NCBI GenBank assembly: GCA_965230225.1
Contig: CBDDKM010000004.1
Span: forward strand, 62,001-126,000
Length of the DNA: 64,000 nt
Source: CALSMU01 sp965230225
GTDB taxonomy: Bacteria > Bacteroidota > Bacteroidia > Flavobacteriales_D > Parvicellaceae
Direction of reading: 5' to 3'
A program made the translations under genes and the position numbers. Shown here piece after piece: positions 1-10,518 of the stretch; position 1 is the stretch's first letter; every line of letters begins with the position of its first letter. Below the pieces are notes generated by a model. The model did no database searches, was not told the DNA's origin, and was given only the letters and a program-made list of their open reading frames with translations.

Positions 1-3000
1 TGTGTGTCGGACATTACTATTGATTGGGGATGGTCGGGTGCCGACCCTCAAAATTTTGTATTGGAAAGGAGCAGTACAACCAGTGGCTTTTCGGTCATTT
101 CCGGTACCATTCCGGGAGGTGCAAGAACCTTTGTAGACAATAATGGAATTTCTACCGATGAGCTTTATTCGTATCGATTAGCAGCAGTAGATTCAAGGTG
201 TGGAGCATTGGGTAATTACTCTGATATTATAACACTTTCCAGAGATACTATAGACATTGCCTTAACCATCCAAACAGATGGTTTAGAAACCTCAAAAGGA
301 TATTTCGATGATAGAACAGAACTGTTTTGGAATACCACAGGTATTAATGATCAATACCTCGAAAGGTTTAAAATTTACGGAAGAGTATTAGGATCAACAG
401 CAACTCCTGCTTTATTGCAAACCGTAAACGAAAGTGTTCGATCCTGGTTTCACCAAACAGGTGATGCCGGAACGGTGTACGAATATTTCATAGTTGGTGA
501 AAGGGTAGTCAATACTCCTTGTGGAAACCAAATTACCCCCTCTTTCGAGATCAATTCACTGGCAGGGATACAAACAGATGGTAATTTACCTTCAGATAGC
601 AATGGAGTAGCTTATGCAGTAGGGTTTAGATATCCAACTGCCATTGTAAATGGAAACATTACCTATGCAGGAGGAATTGCAGTGCCAGATGTAAAAGTTG
701 TAGCTGAAAAGTATTCTGGAAACAATGGGAACTCCCTTTATCTGGCTGGTAATGATCATGTAAATGTTCCGGCAGCAACAGCTCTTTCGTTCGATACAGC
801 TTTAACCATTTCTTCCTGGGTAAACATGGATAATCTATCCCTAAATCAGGTGATTCTCGAAAAAGACAGTTGCTACGGAATAGGAACCAATGCCAATGGT
901 ACAGGGTATTTTTATATCCATAATGCAGCTGATGGAATTCGACAGGAAGTAACCATTCCGGATTCTTTATTGAATAATGGAGATTGGACCAACATAACAG
1001 CAACGTATAGTGCAACTACTAATCAATTGGTAGTATATGTCAATGGAATCACTGCTGTAGATTCAACACTTTCAGCTGGAGTTACGGGGATATTACAAAG
1101 ACCGGCTAATGATATTTTTATTGGGAAAAGTGCATCAGGTGTAACCAATTATTATCAGGGGTATATCGACGAAACTAAACTCTATAACAGAGCCCTTCCT
1201 TACGAAGAAGCCAGAAGAACCTACGGTGCTGTATCGGCAACAGATGCTCAAGGGTTGGTTGCATACTGGAAAGTATTTGTTGGAGTAGGGGATTATATTT
1301 ATGATGCCGCCCACACAGGAAGTTCATATTATAGACATGATGGTAAAATCAATGGAGCCATTTGGTCCACCGAAATTCCATCGCCGGTACAATTAGGATT
1401 TGCCGCATACACGGACCAGAATGGAAACTACTCCATTACCGGAATTGGATACTCCGGGGCTGGTGTTAATTACAACATCATTCCATCTGCCACCCTTGCA
1501 GGTGCTATTCATGAATTTGACCCAGTAACCAGAACCCTGTTTGTTGGAGTAGGAAATACCATACACAACAACATCGATTTTCAAGACATCTCCTCCTTTC
1601 CGTTTTCGGGATATGCTAAGTTTTTGTTTGATGATGTAGAAGGAGTAAATTTCCAAAGCTCAGGATCGGAAGGAGTTAAGATATATTTGGATGGTCAAAG
1701 CCCTCTAACCAATAGTAATAATGCACCTTATGAAACAGATGCTCAAGGGTACTTTAATGTAGATGTGCCCATTGGTCACCACTTTCTGGAGTTCAGAAAA
1801 GACGGACATACGTTTACTTATGGAGGCCGATTCCCAATTTCGGGTACCTGGGATTTTCAGGATGAAGTTTCCGGAGTTGAAATTTGGGACAGTACCACTC
1901 ATATTCTAACCGGTAAGGTGGTTGGAGGAACCACTGAGGCAAACAAACCAGTGGGGATGAACAGAACTATAAATAATATAGGGCGAGCCAAGTTTACCCT
2001 CACGTCATTAGATGGTAAGATCATCAGAGATGTAGTAACCGACTCTTTAACGGGAGAATATGAGATTCAATTACCGCCAAAACGCTATAATTATTCTGAT
2101 GTAGAGTGGGTGATAAACAATGTAGATATTGAACCATCCGGAAACATTGCCACCATTGATTTGGCAGATGTACTCATTTACCATGGAACCTACGAAACTG
2201 ATAGTGTATTCCTTAATGATACCACATTGTCTCATGTAGATAGTTCATTCTACCATTTAAGAAGAGATTTTATTTATCGTATTACTCCTGAGTTGGTAGT
2301 AGATAAAACACCAGATGAGTTTTATTCTTCTGTAAGTGCAGATAGTTTGGTCAATATCAGTCTTATAACTCTTCCATTTGACACCTACACCAGTAGAAAA
2401 AGCTATACCATGACCATGCAAGCGGTAGAGATTTATACCAACCTGGACAATAACCAAAAAGATACTAGCATAGTAACCGATGGTCAAATTACCATTAACA
2501 ATAATATTGGGGATGGTTATTGGTTGGATGGCGATGGTAAGCAAAATCTATACAGCACACCAACTGTACTGTCCCTAAACAATGGAAGTGTGGATTACTC
2601 GTTTGTTGCTTCATTTCCTAACACCACCGAAGTAACTTCATCAGGACTGGAGCATTTGAGCTTTACCAAGCAAATGAATGTAAGTTTGGAAGTGGGAGAT
2701 TTTGTTACCCCATGGCCTAATCCGGCAGATCCAACAGAGAATTATATTGCCTATGTATTGGGAGGTAAACCAAACGGAACCAATTTCGTTACCAAATCGC
2801 CGGAAATTGTAGACTTTGTATTAAGAGACCCTCCTGGGTCCAATAGTTATGCTTTCCTTGATCAATCCACCACCCAAAAGTACACCAACGAGTGGACCAT
2901 GGGAGGAGAAATAGGACTGCAACAAAGAGCAGAGTTAGGTATGGCTGCTAATACATCTGTAGGGTTCTTTGGTTGTGCAAATGAAGAAGTAAATGTAGCA

Positions 3001-6000
3001 GCTTACGGATATGCTCAGGTAGATATTTCATTCCGTGCGAGCGGTGGAGAAGAGTATATTTCAGAAACCACATTAAACTCTGCTTTCCAAACCAACGATG
3101 CACCAATTCAAATAGGGGAGTCGGATTTATACGTGGCTAAATCAGAGAATTTAGAAACTGGGGTGGCAGTGCATGTTGTTCCTATTGCTTTAGCAGATTG
3201 TGGAGGATTCTGCCACGGAGATACCATGTACGACGATAATGGAGCTGCCTACCGAATGACCAGAATTGAAAAGACTTATGTTGGACCATTTGGAGGACCA
3301 ACCTATGTAGCCTATAGCGAAGCGCACATTACTGATGTGTTAATTCCTGAACTGGAGTCCATAAGAAATACTTATTTAACCAGTAGTTCAAGTTATACCT
3401 CTAATTTACCACCAAACGATCCAATGTATGGAACCAATAATGATGATCCACTATGGGGAGGATCTGTGAGTTCTATTGATCCTATTGCAACAGATACGGC
3501 GGATTATGTAGGTCAGAGTTACACCTTTAACTGGAACAATGATCCATTATTGGTGGATTCTGTAAGATGGGTAAATCAGCAAATCAGACTTTGGAAAGAA
3601 GCTTTGGCCGATAATGAAATAGCCAAATGGAAAGCCATCCGTTACACCAATCCAATGGATAAGGAAAACATTTCGTTGGCAAGTGGTATTACTCTATCTC
3701 AAAGCAAAACCCAGAATAATTCTGTTACCAAGCACGTAGATTTTGAATTGGCTACTGCATTAACTGTTGGTGGTCACGTAGGATCTTCAGGTGGAGGTTT
3801 ACATGTGTTGGCTGATAACAGTGTAAAAGTAAGTTTAGATGCTTCCTATACGCACTCATGGGAAAATACAGAAGTAACCACCACAGGCTATACATTGCTG
3901 GATTCCGATCCAAACGATGCCTTAAGCATTGATATTTATCCGGGTGTTGGAACCAATGGAGCTATTTTCTCTATAGCGGGAGGTCAAACCTCTTGTCCGC
4001 ATGAAGGAGAAGTGTTGATGCAATATACCACTGTAGAATACCTAAACAGAATTAAAGCCAGAATACTGGAAAAAAGAGCTGTGGTACAAAAGCAAATAGA
4101 TGCTCAGATCAAAATAGAACAACACCCCAATACTTCAGATGAAGGACGAGTAGTAGCTGCCATAACCAGAGCAATTTTGGAAGCTAAACTCAATGATATG
4201 GAAACTCCAGCACACATCGATCAGTTAATTTCGGAAATTCAGGCCGGAGATGTTGCGTTGAGCAATCCTACCTTACAAAGAGACAAACCATCATTGTTAA
4301 TCAATGGAGCTACCACGGCGCAAGCATTTAATGTGCCAGCCAATCAAAGTGCCAACTTTACATTATTACTGCAAAACGAAAGTGAGACTCAAGATGATCA
4401 ATGGTACGGAATTCAGGTGTTGGACGGAACTAACCCTCACGGACTGGAAATTAGAATAGACGGACAAGTGGTAGGGCAACAAACACAATTCTTTGTGCCT
4501 GGAGGAGGAGCCATTCAAAAAGTAATGCAAGTGTCCAGAGGACCATTTGAATACAGTTATACTGATGTGCAAATTATCATTCACTCTGTATGTGAAATGG
4601 AGACAATCAGAGACACGGTAACTTTCAATGTAGATTACCTTCCAACTTGTACGGAGGTGGAAATTATCGCTCCTGATGACAGTTGGACATTAAACAACTC
4701 CTTTAACAACCAACTTCCAATTACTGTTGGAGGCTACGATGTAAACAGTGCCGATTTTGAGCAGGTAAAAGTGCAGTATAAACCATCTAGCTCTTCTAGT
4801 TGGACACTGTTAGAATCTTATTTTAGAGATACCACCATTACTGGCTGGGCGGGAGAACCAACCTTGCCACAGTCGGGTAATACTTTTACCTATTTCTGGG
4901 ATTTAGGTCTATTACCAGATGGAGATTACGATATTAGAGCAGTTGCTACCTGCGCATTGGCCGAAACCAACTCCATTATTCACTCAGGTGTAGTCGACAG
5001 ATTGAACCCTCTACCATTCGGAGCTCCACAGCCTTCGGATGGGGTACTTACTCCGGGAGAAGAGATCAGTATTCAGTTTAACGAGCCAATTAACGCTGGT
5101 TTATTGTCAGCATCTAACATAGATCTAAGAGGAGTGTTAAATGCGGGGAACATCAGACACGACGCAAGTATTTATTTTGATGGTGCAACTAACGATGTAA
5201 CCATTCCTCAGGTAAACGTACTGGATCATTCATTCACCATAGAGTGGTATGCAAAAAGAAGTATCGATGGTATTCAACAGGTAATGATTAGTCAGGGAGC
5301 TAACTCAGCTAATGAATTGAGCTTAGGATTTGATGCATCAAACAGACTGTTCTTTAACTACGGAGGAAGTTCAATAACCACGGTTAACTCTACCGATAAT
5401 AACTGGCATCATTATGCAGTATCTTTCGATGAGGATCAATTTACTGCTGTAGTATATATTGATGGAGTAGAGGAAAATATAGACGTATCTTTTTACCCAG
5501 ATTTTGATGAAAACAGTACATTATCCATAGGAGCTTCAGTATCCGGTTCGGGAGCTAATTTCCAGGGGAATATTCACGAATTAAGGTTGTGGACCATCAC
5601 TTTAACCGAAAGTGAAATCAATCAGGTAGCTGTAAAGCGAATGATTGGTAATGAAGCAGGCTTATTCTACAACTGGGAAATGGAAGAAGCAAATGGAACG
5701 GTAGTACACGATAAAGTAAGGGAGAAACATGGTCAGCTTAACGCTACATGGGTAGTAGAACCTGTAGGATATGGATTGAGGTTGAACGGAGAAATTGATC
5801 AGGCGGAACTTACTCCAATTGCCATTTCTTCCGAGTCTGATTATACTGTTGAGTTTTGGTTCAAATCGGATGGAACACCGGATGAGGTAATTCTATCCAA
5901 TGGAACAGGAGACTTTAATGATGCCAATACCAGCGGGTGGTCCATGGGAGTGGATGCTTCTGGTTATTTCTATGCACAAAGTAACGATGAAGTGTTATCA

Positions 6001-8541
6001 TCTAGCTTTAGTGTATTGGACGGAAATTGGCACCATGCTGCCCTAGTGACCAAGGCACAAGGAAACGCAGTGTTATATGTTGATGCACTGGAGGAAGATT
6101 TCATCACCAACGATAGCCTTAATGGGTTCTCCGGGCCAGGGCTTTGGATCGGGCAACAAGGTTGGTATGACCTTGGGATGGTGGAGCAAAACGCTAAACA
6201 ATACAACGGAAACATTGATGAACTTAGAATTTGGAATACTGCCAGAAAGCTGGATCAGATTGATCGTGACCGATTCAATAAACTAAGTGGAAATGAACCG
6301 GGATTAATTGAGTATTACCCATTTGAGGCATATACTACCAATCAGGGAATTACAACCGTAAGTTCTAATCTGGATAATGCTTCCACCAGTAATTTAGCCA
6401 TTAATACCTCCATGACCATTACCGGTACGGCTAACTTAGATCAGATTACACCAACCATTAAGTTGGAAAGACCTATTCAGTCACTCAACTTTACTTACGT
6501 GGTGAATAACGATCAAATCATCATTACACCAAATGTAGATGAGTGGAGAATTGAAAATACCCAATTGGACATTACCGTATCCAACATTCAGGACTTGAAC
6601 GAAAACACTTTGGTTTCTCCTGTTACCTGGATCGCTTACATTGATAAAAACCAGGTGGTTTGGCAAGATCAATCTTTCGATTTGGAAACTGAAGTGGGAA
6701 CCGATTTAACCTTCAATACGAACGTGTTAAACAACTCAGGGCAAAGTGCTTTGTATACCATTTCTAACATTCCTTCCTGGTTACAGGTTTCGCCTTCTTC
6801 AGGAAGTGTAGGACCAATAAACTCTGTTCCAATTTCATTTACCGTACCGTCCAACGTAAATATTGGAGAGTACGAGCAGGACATCTTGTTAACCACCGAT
6901 TTTGGTTATGCAGAACGATTGGAAATAAAGGTAAAGGTAAAAGAACAACCACCGGCAGATTGGACGGTAGATCCTACCCAATACCAGTATTCCATGAACA
7001 TCATTGGTCAGTTGAGTATCAATAGTATAGTATCTAGAAACGAAGAAGATATGTTGGCGGTATTTGTAAATGGAGATTGTAGGGGAGTTGCCACCTTACA
7101 ATATTTATCGGCTTACGATAATTATCAGGCATTCTTGTCTATATACAGCAATCAACCATCCGGCGAAGAGTTAGAGTTTATGATCTGGGAAGCTGCCACC
7201 GGAAGCATTCATCCGGTAGTTACCCATAACTTACCATCCACTCAATTTATGACCAATGCGTTTTACGGTTCAGGTGCAGCTCCGGAAATGTTCGATGCTA
7301 ATAATTATATAGCAGGAACCATTGACGTGCCTCAAGGTTGGAAGTGGGTATCATTTAACCTTCTGGGAACAGATTTAGACACCATTAATCATTTGTTGGA
7401 AGATTTGAATTCGCAGGATAATGACTTAATTAAAACTCGATTGAATTTACCTGATGGACAAGGAGGGTTTGTACAGGAAACACAATTCGATACCTATACC
7501 AGTGGTTTAGGATGGGTAGGAAGTATTTCTCAGTACGGAGGAGCAGAAATTGGAGCCTTGTATAAAATCCAAACCTCCAACATGGGAACCATAGAGTACG
7601 AGGGAGAATTGAGAACACCGGATCAGGATACCATTCACCTCATTGCCGGATGGAATTATTTGGGGTATGTCGGAAATGTAAATGTATCGCTTACCGAAGG
7701 TTTGAGTAATTATACACCAACTACCGGAGACATTATTAAAAGTCAGTATCAATCGTCTATTTACGATGCCAGCTTTGGTTGGATAGGAAGTTTAACAACT
7801 CTGGAACCTAACGTAGGGTACATGATTCAAACAGCAGTTCCACAAAGTTTTACCTACCCAATGAGTTGTGTAGTAAAATCAGCTAATAATCCTTCCATGT
7901 TAGATCAGTTGGTGGCCCAATCACCATGGGAAGTAAACTTCTTCCATTCTGCCAGTAACATGACGGTAATTGCTCAAGTGATTAATGACGATGAAAACTA
8001 CAACACTTACCATTCTAACGAAGGAGTAGTTGGAGCATTTGTAGGTGAGGAGTGTAGAGGAGTAGCCCTTCCGATCTACGATTCCGAAAACGATTCCTAT
8101 TTATACTTCATTACTATAAATGGAGAAGTGGTAGAGGACATCACCTTTAAATATTACAACACCAAAGACGAAGTAGAATACAAAGCCTTTGAATCATTGA
8201 AATTTGAAATGGATGAAATCACCGGAGGAGTAGGAACACCGTTCCCATTGAATCTTGAAAAAGGATTGGTAACAACCAATGGCGATCAAGCTGTAGATAT
8301 ATACCCTAATCCGTTTAGTCAAACCACCATGATTAACCTGGAGTTGAATTCCGACGAAGAGGTAATTGTATACCTGGAAGACTTACGTGGAAGAGTGGTG
8401 AAAATGATGAATTACGGAATCCAAAACGAAGGAAGTATAACGGTGGAATTTGATGCAAATCGAGTTCCTGATGGAATCTACTTTGTTAGAATCAATGCAG
8501 GAGACCAGTCGTATAAAAAGAAAGTAGTTATTGCTAAATAG
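1..8541 (+). CDS. Giant secreted LamG-repeat protein with T9SS sorting domain, 5' partial
   Basis: The frame is open from base 1, so the true start lies outside the window; at least 2,846 residues are present. Beta-rich extracellular architecture: fibronectin-like start, a LamG/concanavalin-like domain near residues 240-400 (ends with the typical ETKLYNRAL), carboxypeptidase-regulatory-like stretches, two more LamG domains near 1720-1880 and 1935-2090 (HELRLW, DELRIWNTAR), and a BACON-like stretch near 2240-2310. The C-terminus has a PNPFS motif and a final lysine-rich strand, a type A T9SS sorting domain. A module with a (D/E)CRGVA core occurs twice (near 2320 and 2640) and recurs in the next gene. 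Likely a cell-surface or secreted adhesin-like protein; ligand unknown. Confidence 0.88.
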   Translation, partial: CVSDITIDWGWSGADPQNFVLERSSTTSGFSVISGTIPGGARTFVDNNGISTDELYSYRLAAVDSRCGALGNYSDIITLSRDTIDIALTIQTDGLETSKGYFDDRTELFWNTTGINDQYLERFKIYGRVLGSTATPALLQTVNESVRSWFHQTGDAGTVYEYFIVGERVVNTPCGNQITPSFEINSLAGIQTDGNLPSDSNGVAYAVGFRYPTAIVNGNITYAGGIAVPDVKVVAEKYSGNNGNSLYLAGNDHVNVPAATALSFDTALTISSWVNMDNLSLNQVILEKDSCYGIGTNANGTGYFYIHNAADGIRQEVTIPDSLLNNGDWTNITATYSATTNQLVVYVNGITAVDSTLSAGVTGILQRPANDIFIGKSASGVTNYYQGYIDETKLYNRALPYEEARRTYGAVSATDAQGLVAYWKVFVGVGDYIYDAAHTGSSYYRHDGKINGAIWSTEIPSPVQLGFAAYTDQNGNYSITGIGYSGAGVNYNIIPSATLAGAIHEFDPVTRTLFVGVGNTIHNNIDFQDISSFPFSGYAKFLFDDVEGVNFQSSGSEGVKIYLDGQSPLTNSNNAPYETDAQGYFNVDVPIGHHFLEFRKDGHTFTYGGRFPISGTWDFQDEVSGVEIWDSTTHILTGKVVGGTTEANKPVGMNRTINNIGRAKFTLTSLDGKIIRDVVTDSLTGEYEIQLPPKRYNYSDVEWVINNVDIEPSGNIATIDLADVLIYHGTYETDSVFLNDTTLSHVDSSFYHLRRDFIYRITPELVVDKTPDEFYSSVSADSLVNISLITLPFDTYTSRKSYTMTMQAVEIYTNLDNNQKDTSIVTDGQITINNNIGDGYWLDGDGKQNLYSTPTVLSLNNGSVDYSFVASFPNTTEVTSSGLEHLSFTKQMNVSLEVGDFVTPWPNPADPTENYIAYVLGGKPNGTNFVTKSPEIVDFVLRDPPGSNSYAFLDQSTTQKYTNEWTMGGEIGLQQRAELGMAANTSVGFFGCANEEVNVAAYGYAQVDISFRASGGEEYISETTLNSAFQTNDAPIQIGESDLYVAKSENLETGVAVHVVPIALADCGGFCHGDTMYDDNGAAYRMTRIEKTYVGPFGGPTYVAYSEAHITDVLIPELESIRNTYLTSSSSYTSNLPPNDPMYGTNNDDPLWGGSVSSIDPIATDTADYVGQSYTFNWNNDPLLVDSVRWVNQQIRLWKEALADNEIAKWKAIRYTNPMDKENISLASGITLSQSKTQNNSVTKHVDFELATALTVGGHVGSSGGGLHVLADNSVKVSLDASYTHSWENTEVTTTGYTLLDSDPNDALSIDIYPGVGTNGAIFSIAGGQTSCPHEGEVLMQYTTVEYLNRIKARILEKRAVVQKQIDAQIKIEQHPNTSDEGRVVAAITRAILEAKLNDMETPAHIDQLISEIQAGDVALSNPTLQRDKPSLLINGATTAQAFNVPANQSANFTLLLQNESETQDDQWYGIQVLDGTNPHGLEIRIDGQVVGQQTQFFVPGGGAIQKVMQVSRGPFEYSYTDVQIIIHSVCEMETIRDTVTFNVDYLPTCTEVEIIAPDDSWTLNNSFNNQLPITVGGYDVNSADFEQVKVQYKPSSSSSWTLLESYFRDTTITGWAGEPTLPQSGNTFTYFWDLGLLPDGDYDIRAVATCALAETNSIIHSGVVDRLNPLPFGAPQPSDGVLTPGEEISIQFNEPINAGLLSASNIDLRGVLNAGNIRHDASIYFDGATNDVTIPQVNVLDHSFTIEWYAKRSIDGIQQVMISQGANSANELSLGFDASNRLFFNYGGSSITTVNSTDNNWHHYAVSFDEDQFTAVVYIDGVEENIDVSFYPDFDENSTLSIGASVSGSGANFQGNIHELRLWTITLTESEINQVAVKRMIGNEAGLFYNWEMEEANGTVVHDKVREKHGQLNATWVVEPVGYGLRLNGEIDQAELTPIAISSESDYTVEFWFKSDGTPDEVILSNGTGDFNDANTSGWSMGVDASGYFYAQSNDEVLSSSFSVLDGNWHHAALVTKAQGNAVLYVDALEEDFITNDSLNGFSGPGLWIGQQGWYDLGMVEQNAKQYNGNIDELRIWNTARKLDQIDRDRFNKLSGNEPGLIEYYPFEAYTTNQGITTVSSNLDNASTSNLAINTSMTITGTANLDQITPTIKLERPIQSLNFTYVVNNDQIIITPNVDEWRIENTQLDITVSNIQDLNENTLVSPVTWIAYIDKNQVVWQDQSFDLETEVGTDLTFNTNVLNNSGQSALYTISNIPSWLQVSPSSGSVGPINSVPISFTVPSNVNIGEYEQDILLTTDFGYAERLEIKVKVKEQPPADWTVDPTQYQYSMNIIGQLSINSIVSRNEEDMLAVFVNGDCRGVATLQYLSAYDNYQAFLSIYSNQPSGEELEFMIWEAATGSIHPVVTHNLPSTQFMTNAFYGSGAAPEMFDANNYIAGTIDVPQGWKWVSFNLLGTDLDTINHLLEDLNSQDNDLIKTRLNLPDGQGGFVQETQFDTYTSGLGWVGSISQYGGAEIGALYKIQTSNMGTIEYEGELRTPDQDTIHLIAGWNYLGYVGNVNVSLTEGLSNYTPTTGDIIKSQYQSSIYDASFGWIGSLTTLEPNVGYMIQTAVPQSFTYPMSCVVKSANNPSMLDQLVAQSPWEVNFFHSASNMTVIAQVINDDENYNTYHSNEGVVGAFVGEECRGVALPIYDSENDSYLYFITINGEVVEDITFKYYNTKDEVEYKAFESLKFEMDEITGGVGTPFPLNLEKGLVTTNGDQAVDIYPNPFSQTTMINLELNSDEEVIVYLEDLRGRVVKMMNYGIQNEGSITVEFDANRVPDGIYFVRINAGDQSYKKKVVIAK

Positions 8542-8548
8542 AAAGAAC

Positions 8549-9505
8549 ATGAAAAAGCTTCAAATATTAATCGTTGCAATAGGCTGTATTATTGGCCTTA
8601 GAGGATATGGTCAGCCAGGTTGGAGTGTCAATCCGGCTAACTATAACCTCGATTTTTCGGTAGTGGCGGTGCTCAACATAGATGGAAACTACTCGGCAGA
8701 CGAGCAGGATTTATTAGCAGCAATGGACCAACAGGGAGTGGTAAGAGGAGTAGCGCCAGTCACCTTCGAAAGTTCTCTTTCCACTTATCTGGTTAACCTT
8801 ACTGTTCTAGGAAATACCATTGGAGACACCATTACATTTAAAATGTATCAGGCTTCTAACGATTCCATTTACGATGTAATCAATGAACCTCTATTGTTTC
8901 AAGCCAATGAGTTGGTGGGGAATCCCATTTCGCCCTATGTGGTAAGCAATACCAATTTTATTGTCGATCTGGACTTGAGCAACGATCAAGTTTCTGAAAA
9001 TGCTCCGCTCCAAACACAAGTGGGAACATTTAGTACTCAATTCCCAAATGCCACAGGAACCTCTCCCGTTTATAGCTTTGTAGCAGGAGTAGGTGACGAC
9101 GATAACGGGAGTTTTTCCATTTCCGGAGATCAATTGTTCACCAACACAATGTTTGATTATGCTGTAGATTCCATTTACACCATTAGAGTAGAAACTTCTG
9201 AATCCGGTAATGCTTTGGAAAAAGCTTTTGAAATACGTGTAGTAGAAGGAGCGGTGTCTGTATTAGAAAAGTATACTCCAGATATCATGGCCTATCCTAA
9301 CCCTTCTAACAACTTTGTACAAATAGCTAATTTACCATCAAACACTCTGGTAGAACTATATGATATGAATGGAAGAATGCATTATAGAAAAGGAAGTGTT
9401 AATGCTGTTATTACAATAAATGTTGCTAATTTGGCTAGAGGAAGGTATCAATTAAGAGTTGAATCAGAGCACGATACCTATCAAATACCAATATTAGTAC
9501 AATGA
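8549..9505 (+). CDS. Secreted T9SS substrate sharing a module with the giant upstream protein
   Basis: The ATG at 8549 is chosen because it gives a clean signal peptide (MKKLQILIVAIGCIIGL); an in-frame TTG at 8531 overlaps the upstream stop. After the signal, residues about 20-130 repeat the module of the upstream protein (GWSVNP..., VVRGVAPVTFES matching DCRGVATLQY). A cadherin-like segment follows (VSENAPLQTQVGTF, FSISGDQLF). The end has YPNPSNNFVQIANL and a terminal strand, a T9SS sorting domain. The 7-nt gap to the upstream stop suggests cotranscription, so both probably work at the cell surface. The ligand is not predictable from sequence. Confidence 0.85.
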   Translation: MKKLQILIVAIGCIIGLRGYGQPGWSVNPANYNLDFSVVAVLNIDGNYSADEQDLLAAMDQQGVVRGVAPVTFESSLSTYLVNLTVLGNTIGDTITFKMYQASNDSIYDVINEPLLFQANELVGNPISPYVVSNTNFIVDLDLSNDQVSENAPLQTQVGTFSTQFPNATGTSPVYSFVAGVGDDDNGSFSISGDQLFTNTMFDYAVDSIYTIRVETSESGNALEKAFEIRVVEGAVSVLEKYTPDIMAYPNPSNNFVQIANLPSNTLVELYDMNGRMHYRKGSVNAVITINVANLARGRYQLRVESEHDTYQIPILVQ

Positions 9506-9699
9506 GAATAATACTTCCACTTTTCGTTTTGTTGTTTTTATCGTGTAAATCAGAAAAACAAGAACAAAAAAGAGTAGAAGAACACAGCGCAACAGAAGAA
9601 ACACTAGAAGAAGGAGGAGGGGGAATTGGCTGTGCCATGTGTAAACCAGAACCCATAAATACTGACTCAATGGAAATAGAAGTAGTCAGAAATTTCTAG
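9502..9699 (+). CDS. Small predicted lipoprotein
   Basis: A 65-residue product with a classic lipoprotein signal: MRIILPLFVLLFLSC, with Cys15 as the predicted lipidated residue. The mature part is short and charged (KSEKQEQKRVEEH), then a glycine run and a CAMC pair. The ATG overlaps the stop of the upstream gene as ATGA, which indicates translational coupling with the secreted protein before it. No family is recognised. The small size makes it easy to miss, but the lipobox and the coupling make it credible. Confidence 0.7.
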   Translation: MRIILPLFVLLFLSCKSEKQEQKRVEEHSATEETLEEGGGGIGCAMCKPEPINTDSMEIEVVRNF

Positions 9700-9736
9700 C
9701 ACTAAACTAAAATCAAGTCTCTCTACAAAAGTAGAG

Positions 9737-10327
9737 TCACTTCACATGTACAATGCCATAACGCCCTTTGCTAATGGGTTGGTGAATAACCATTCGAATA
9801 AAAAAGGGAGAAGAATCTAACCCTTCAGGAGTATCGTTGTAAATTTTAAGCTGGTAGCCCAGCGTCATTTTAAAAACATATCTGTTCCGTTTATTACTAC
9901 GGTAAATGTCAACTCTGGGCAAGGTAAACCCCACCTGAGGCTTTAAAAACAAACCACGATTAGGATGATCCAATTGCCAGTAAGAAGTAGCACCCATCCC
10001 AAATGTTAACCTCCCCGAGTTGAATCTCCACTTATGTTCCTGTTTGCCAAATTGCGAAAACTTAGACGTTTTTAATTTTCTAAAACACACCGTTCCTTCC
10101 AGGCCCCAACCCCTCCAGGTGGTGGGTATTATCACATTAACCGCAGAGTTCCATTCTTTTAAATGTACCCCTCTAAAATCGTACTTAGTTCCATACAACG
10201 TGCCTCTACTCAATCCCACAATGATTTTACTGTCCACCGATTGCTCCACTCCCAAATAAGGAGAAACCGGCCATTGGGAATGTACAGTTAAACTAAGCAA
10301 TAATAGTATTATGGATATTCCCCTCAT
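9737..10327 (-). CDS. Predicted secreted or outer-membrane protein, unknown function
   Basis: A 196-residue product starting with a signal peptide (MRGISIILLLLSLTVHSQ). The mature part is rich in aromatic residues and alternating polar/hydrophobic strands (TFGMGATSYWQLD, LFLKPQVGFTLP, FKMTLGYQLKIY), as in small outer-membrane beta-barrels of Bacteroidota. It converges on the small lipoprotein gene with a 37-nt gap and is divergent from the helicase operon. No enzymatic motif is visible; the barrel assignment is inferred from the strand pattern only. Confidence 0.72.
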   Translation of the reverse strand: MRGISIILLLLSLTVHSQWPVSPYLGVEQSVDSKIIVGLSRGTLYGTKYDFRGVHLKEWNSAVNVIIPTTWRGWGLEGTVCFRKLKTSKFSQFGKQEHKWRFNSGRLTFGMGATSYWQLDHPNRGLFLKPQVGFTLPRVDIYRSNKRNRYVFKMTLGYQLKIYNDTPEGLDSSPFFIRMVIHQPISKGRYGIVHVK

Positions 10328-10376
10328 TGATTAATTGGTCTGTTATGGTAAGGTATTCCATAAGCTGATTTTGGGT

Positions 10377-10398
10377 AAGGGTAATTTTACCCTTTTTT
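10377..10398 (+). terminator. Small hairpin with T-run in the leader of the helicase operon
   Basis: AAGGGTAA, TT, TTACCCTT followed by TTTT: a perfect 8-nt inverted repeat with a T-run on the plus strand. It lies between two divergent genes, about 120 nt before the helicase start, so there is no upstream plus-strand gene for it to terminate. It could be a leader attenuator or chance in AT-rich sequence. Confidence 0.35.
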
Positions 10399-10518
10399 AG
10401 GGTGGAAATACCCAAATTATTGCTGTTTAGAAGGTTTTTTGTGAATTTATCGTATTGTTTTCTGTGAAAATTGGAAATTTACAAATGAGAGAGATTAGGA
10501 ATTTATTATTTGCGATTT

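Noticed and set aside
6077..6286. 69-codon plus-strand ORF inside the giant LamG gene
   Set aside because: Out-of-frame shadow of a long, well-supported coding region.
9721..9736. Inverted repeat CTCTAC-AAAA-GTAGAG between convergent genes
   Set aside because: Only 6 bp and no T-run; too weak to call a terminator.
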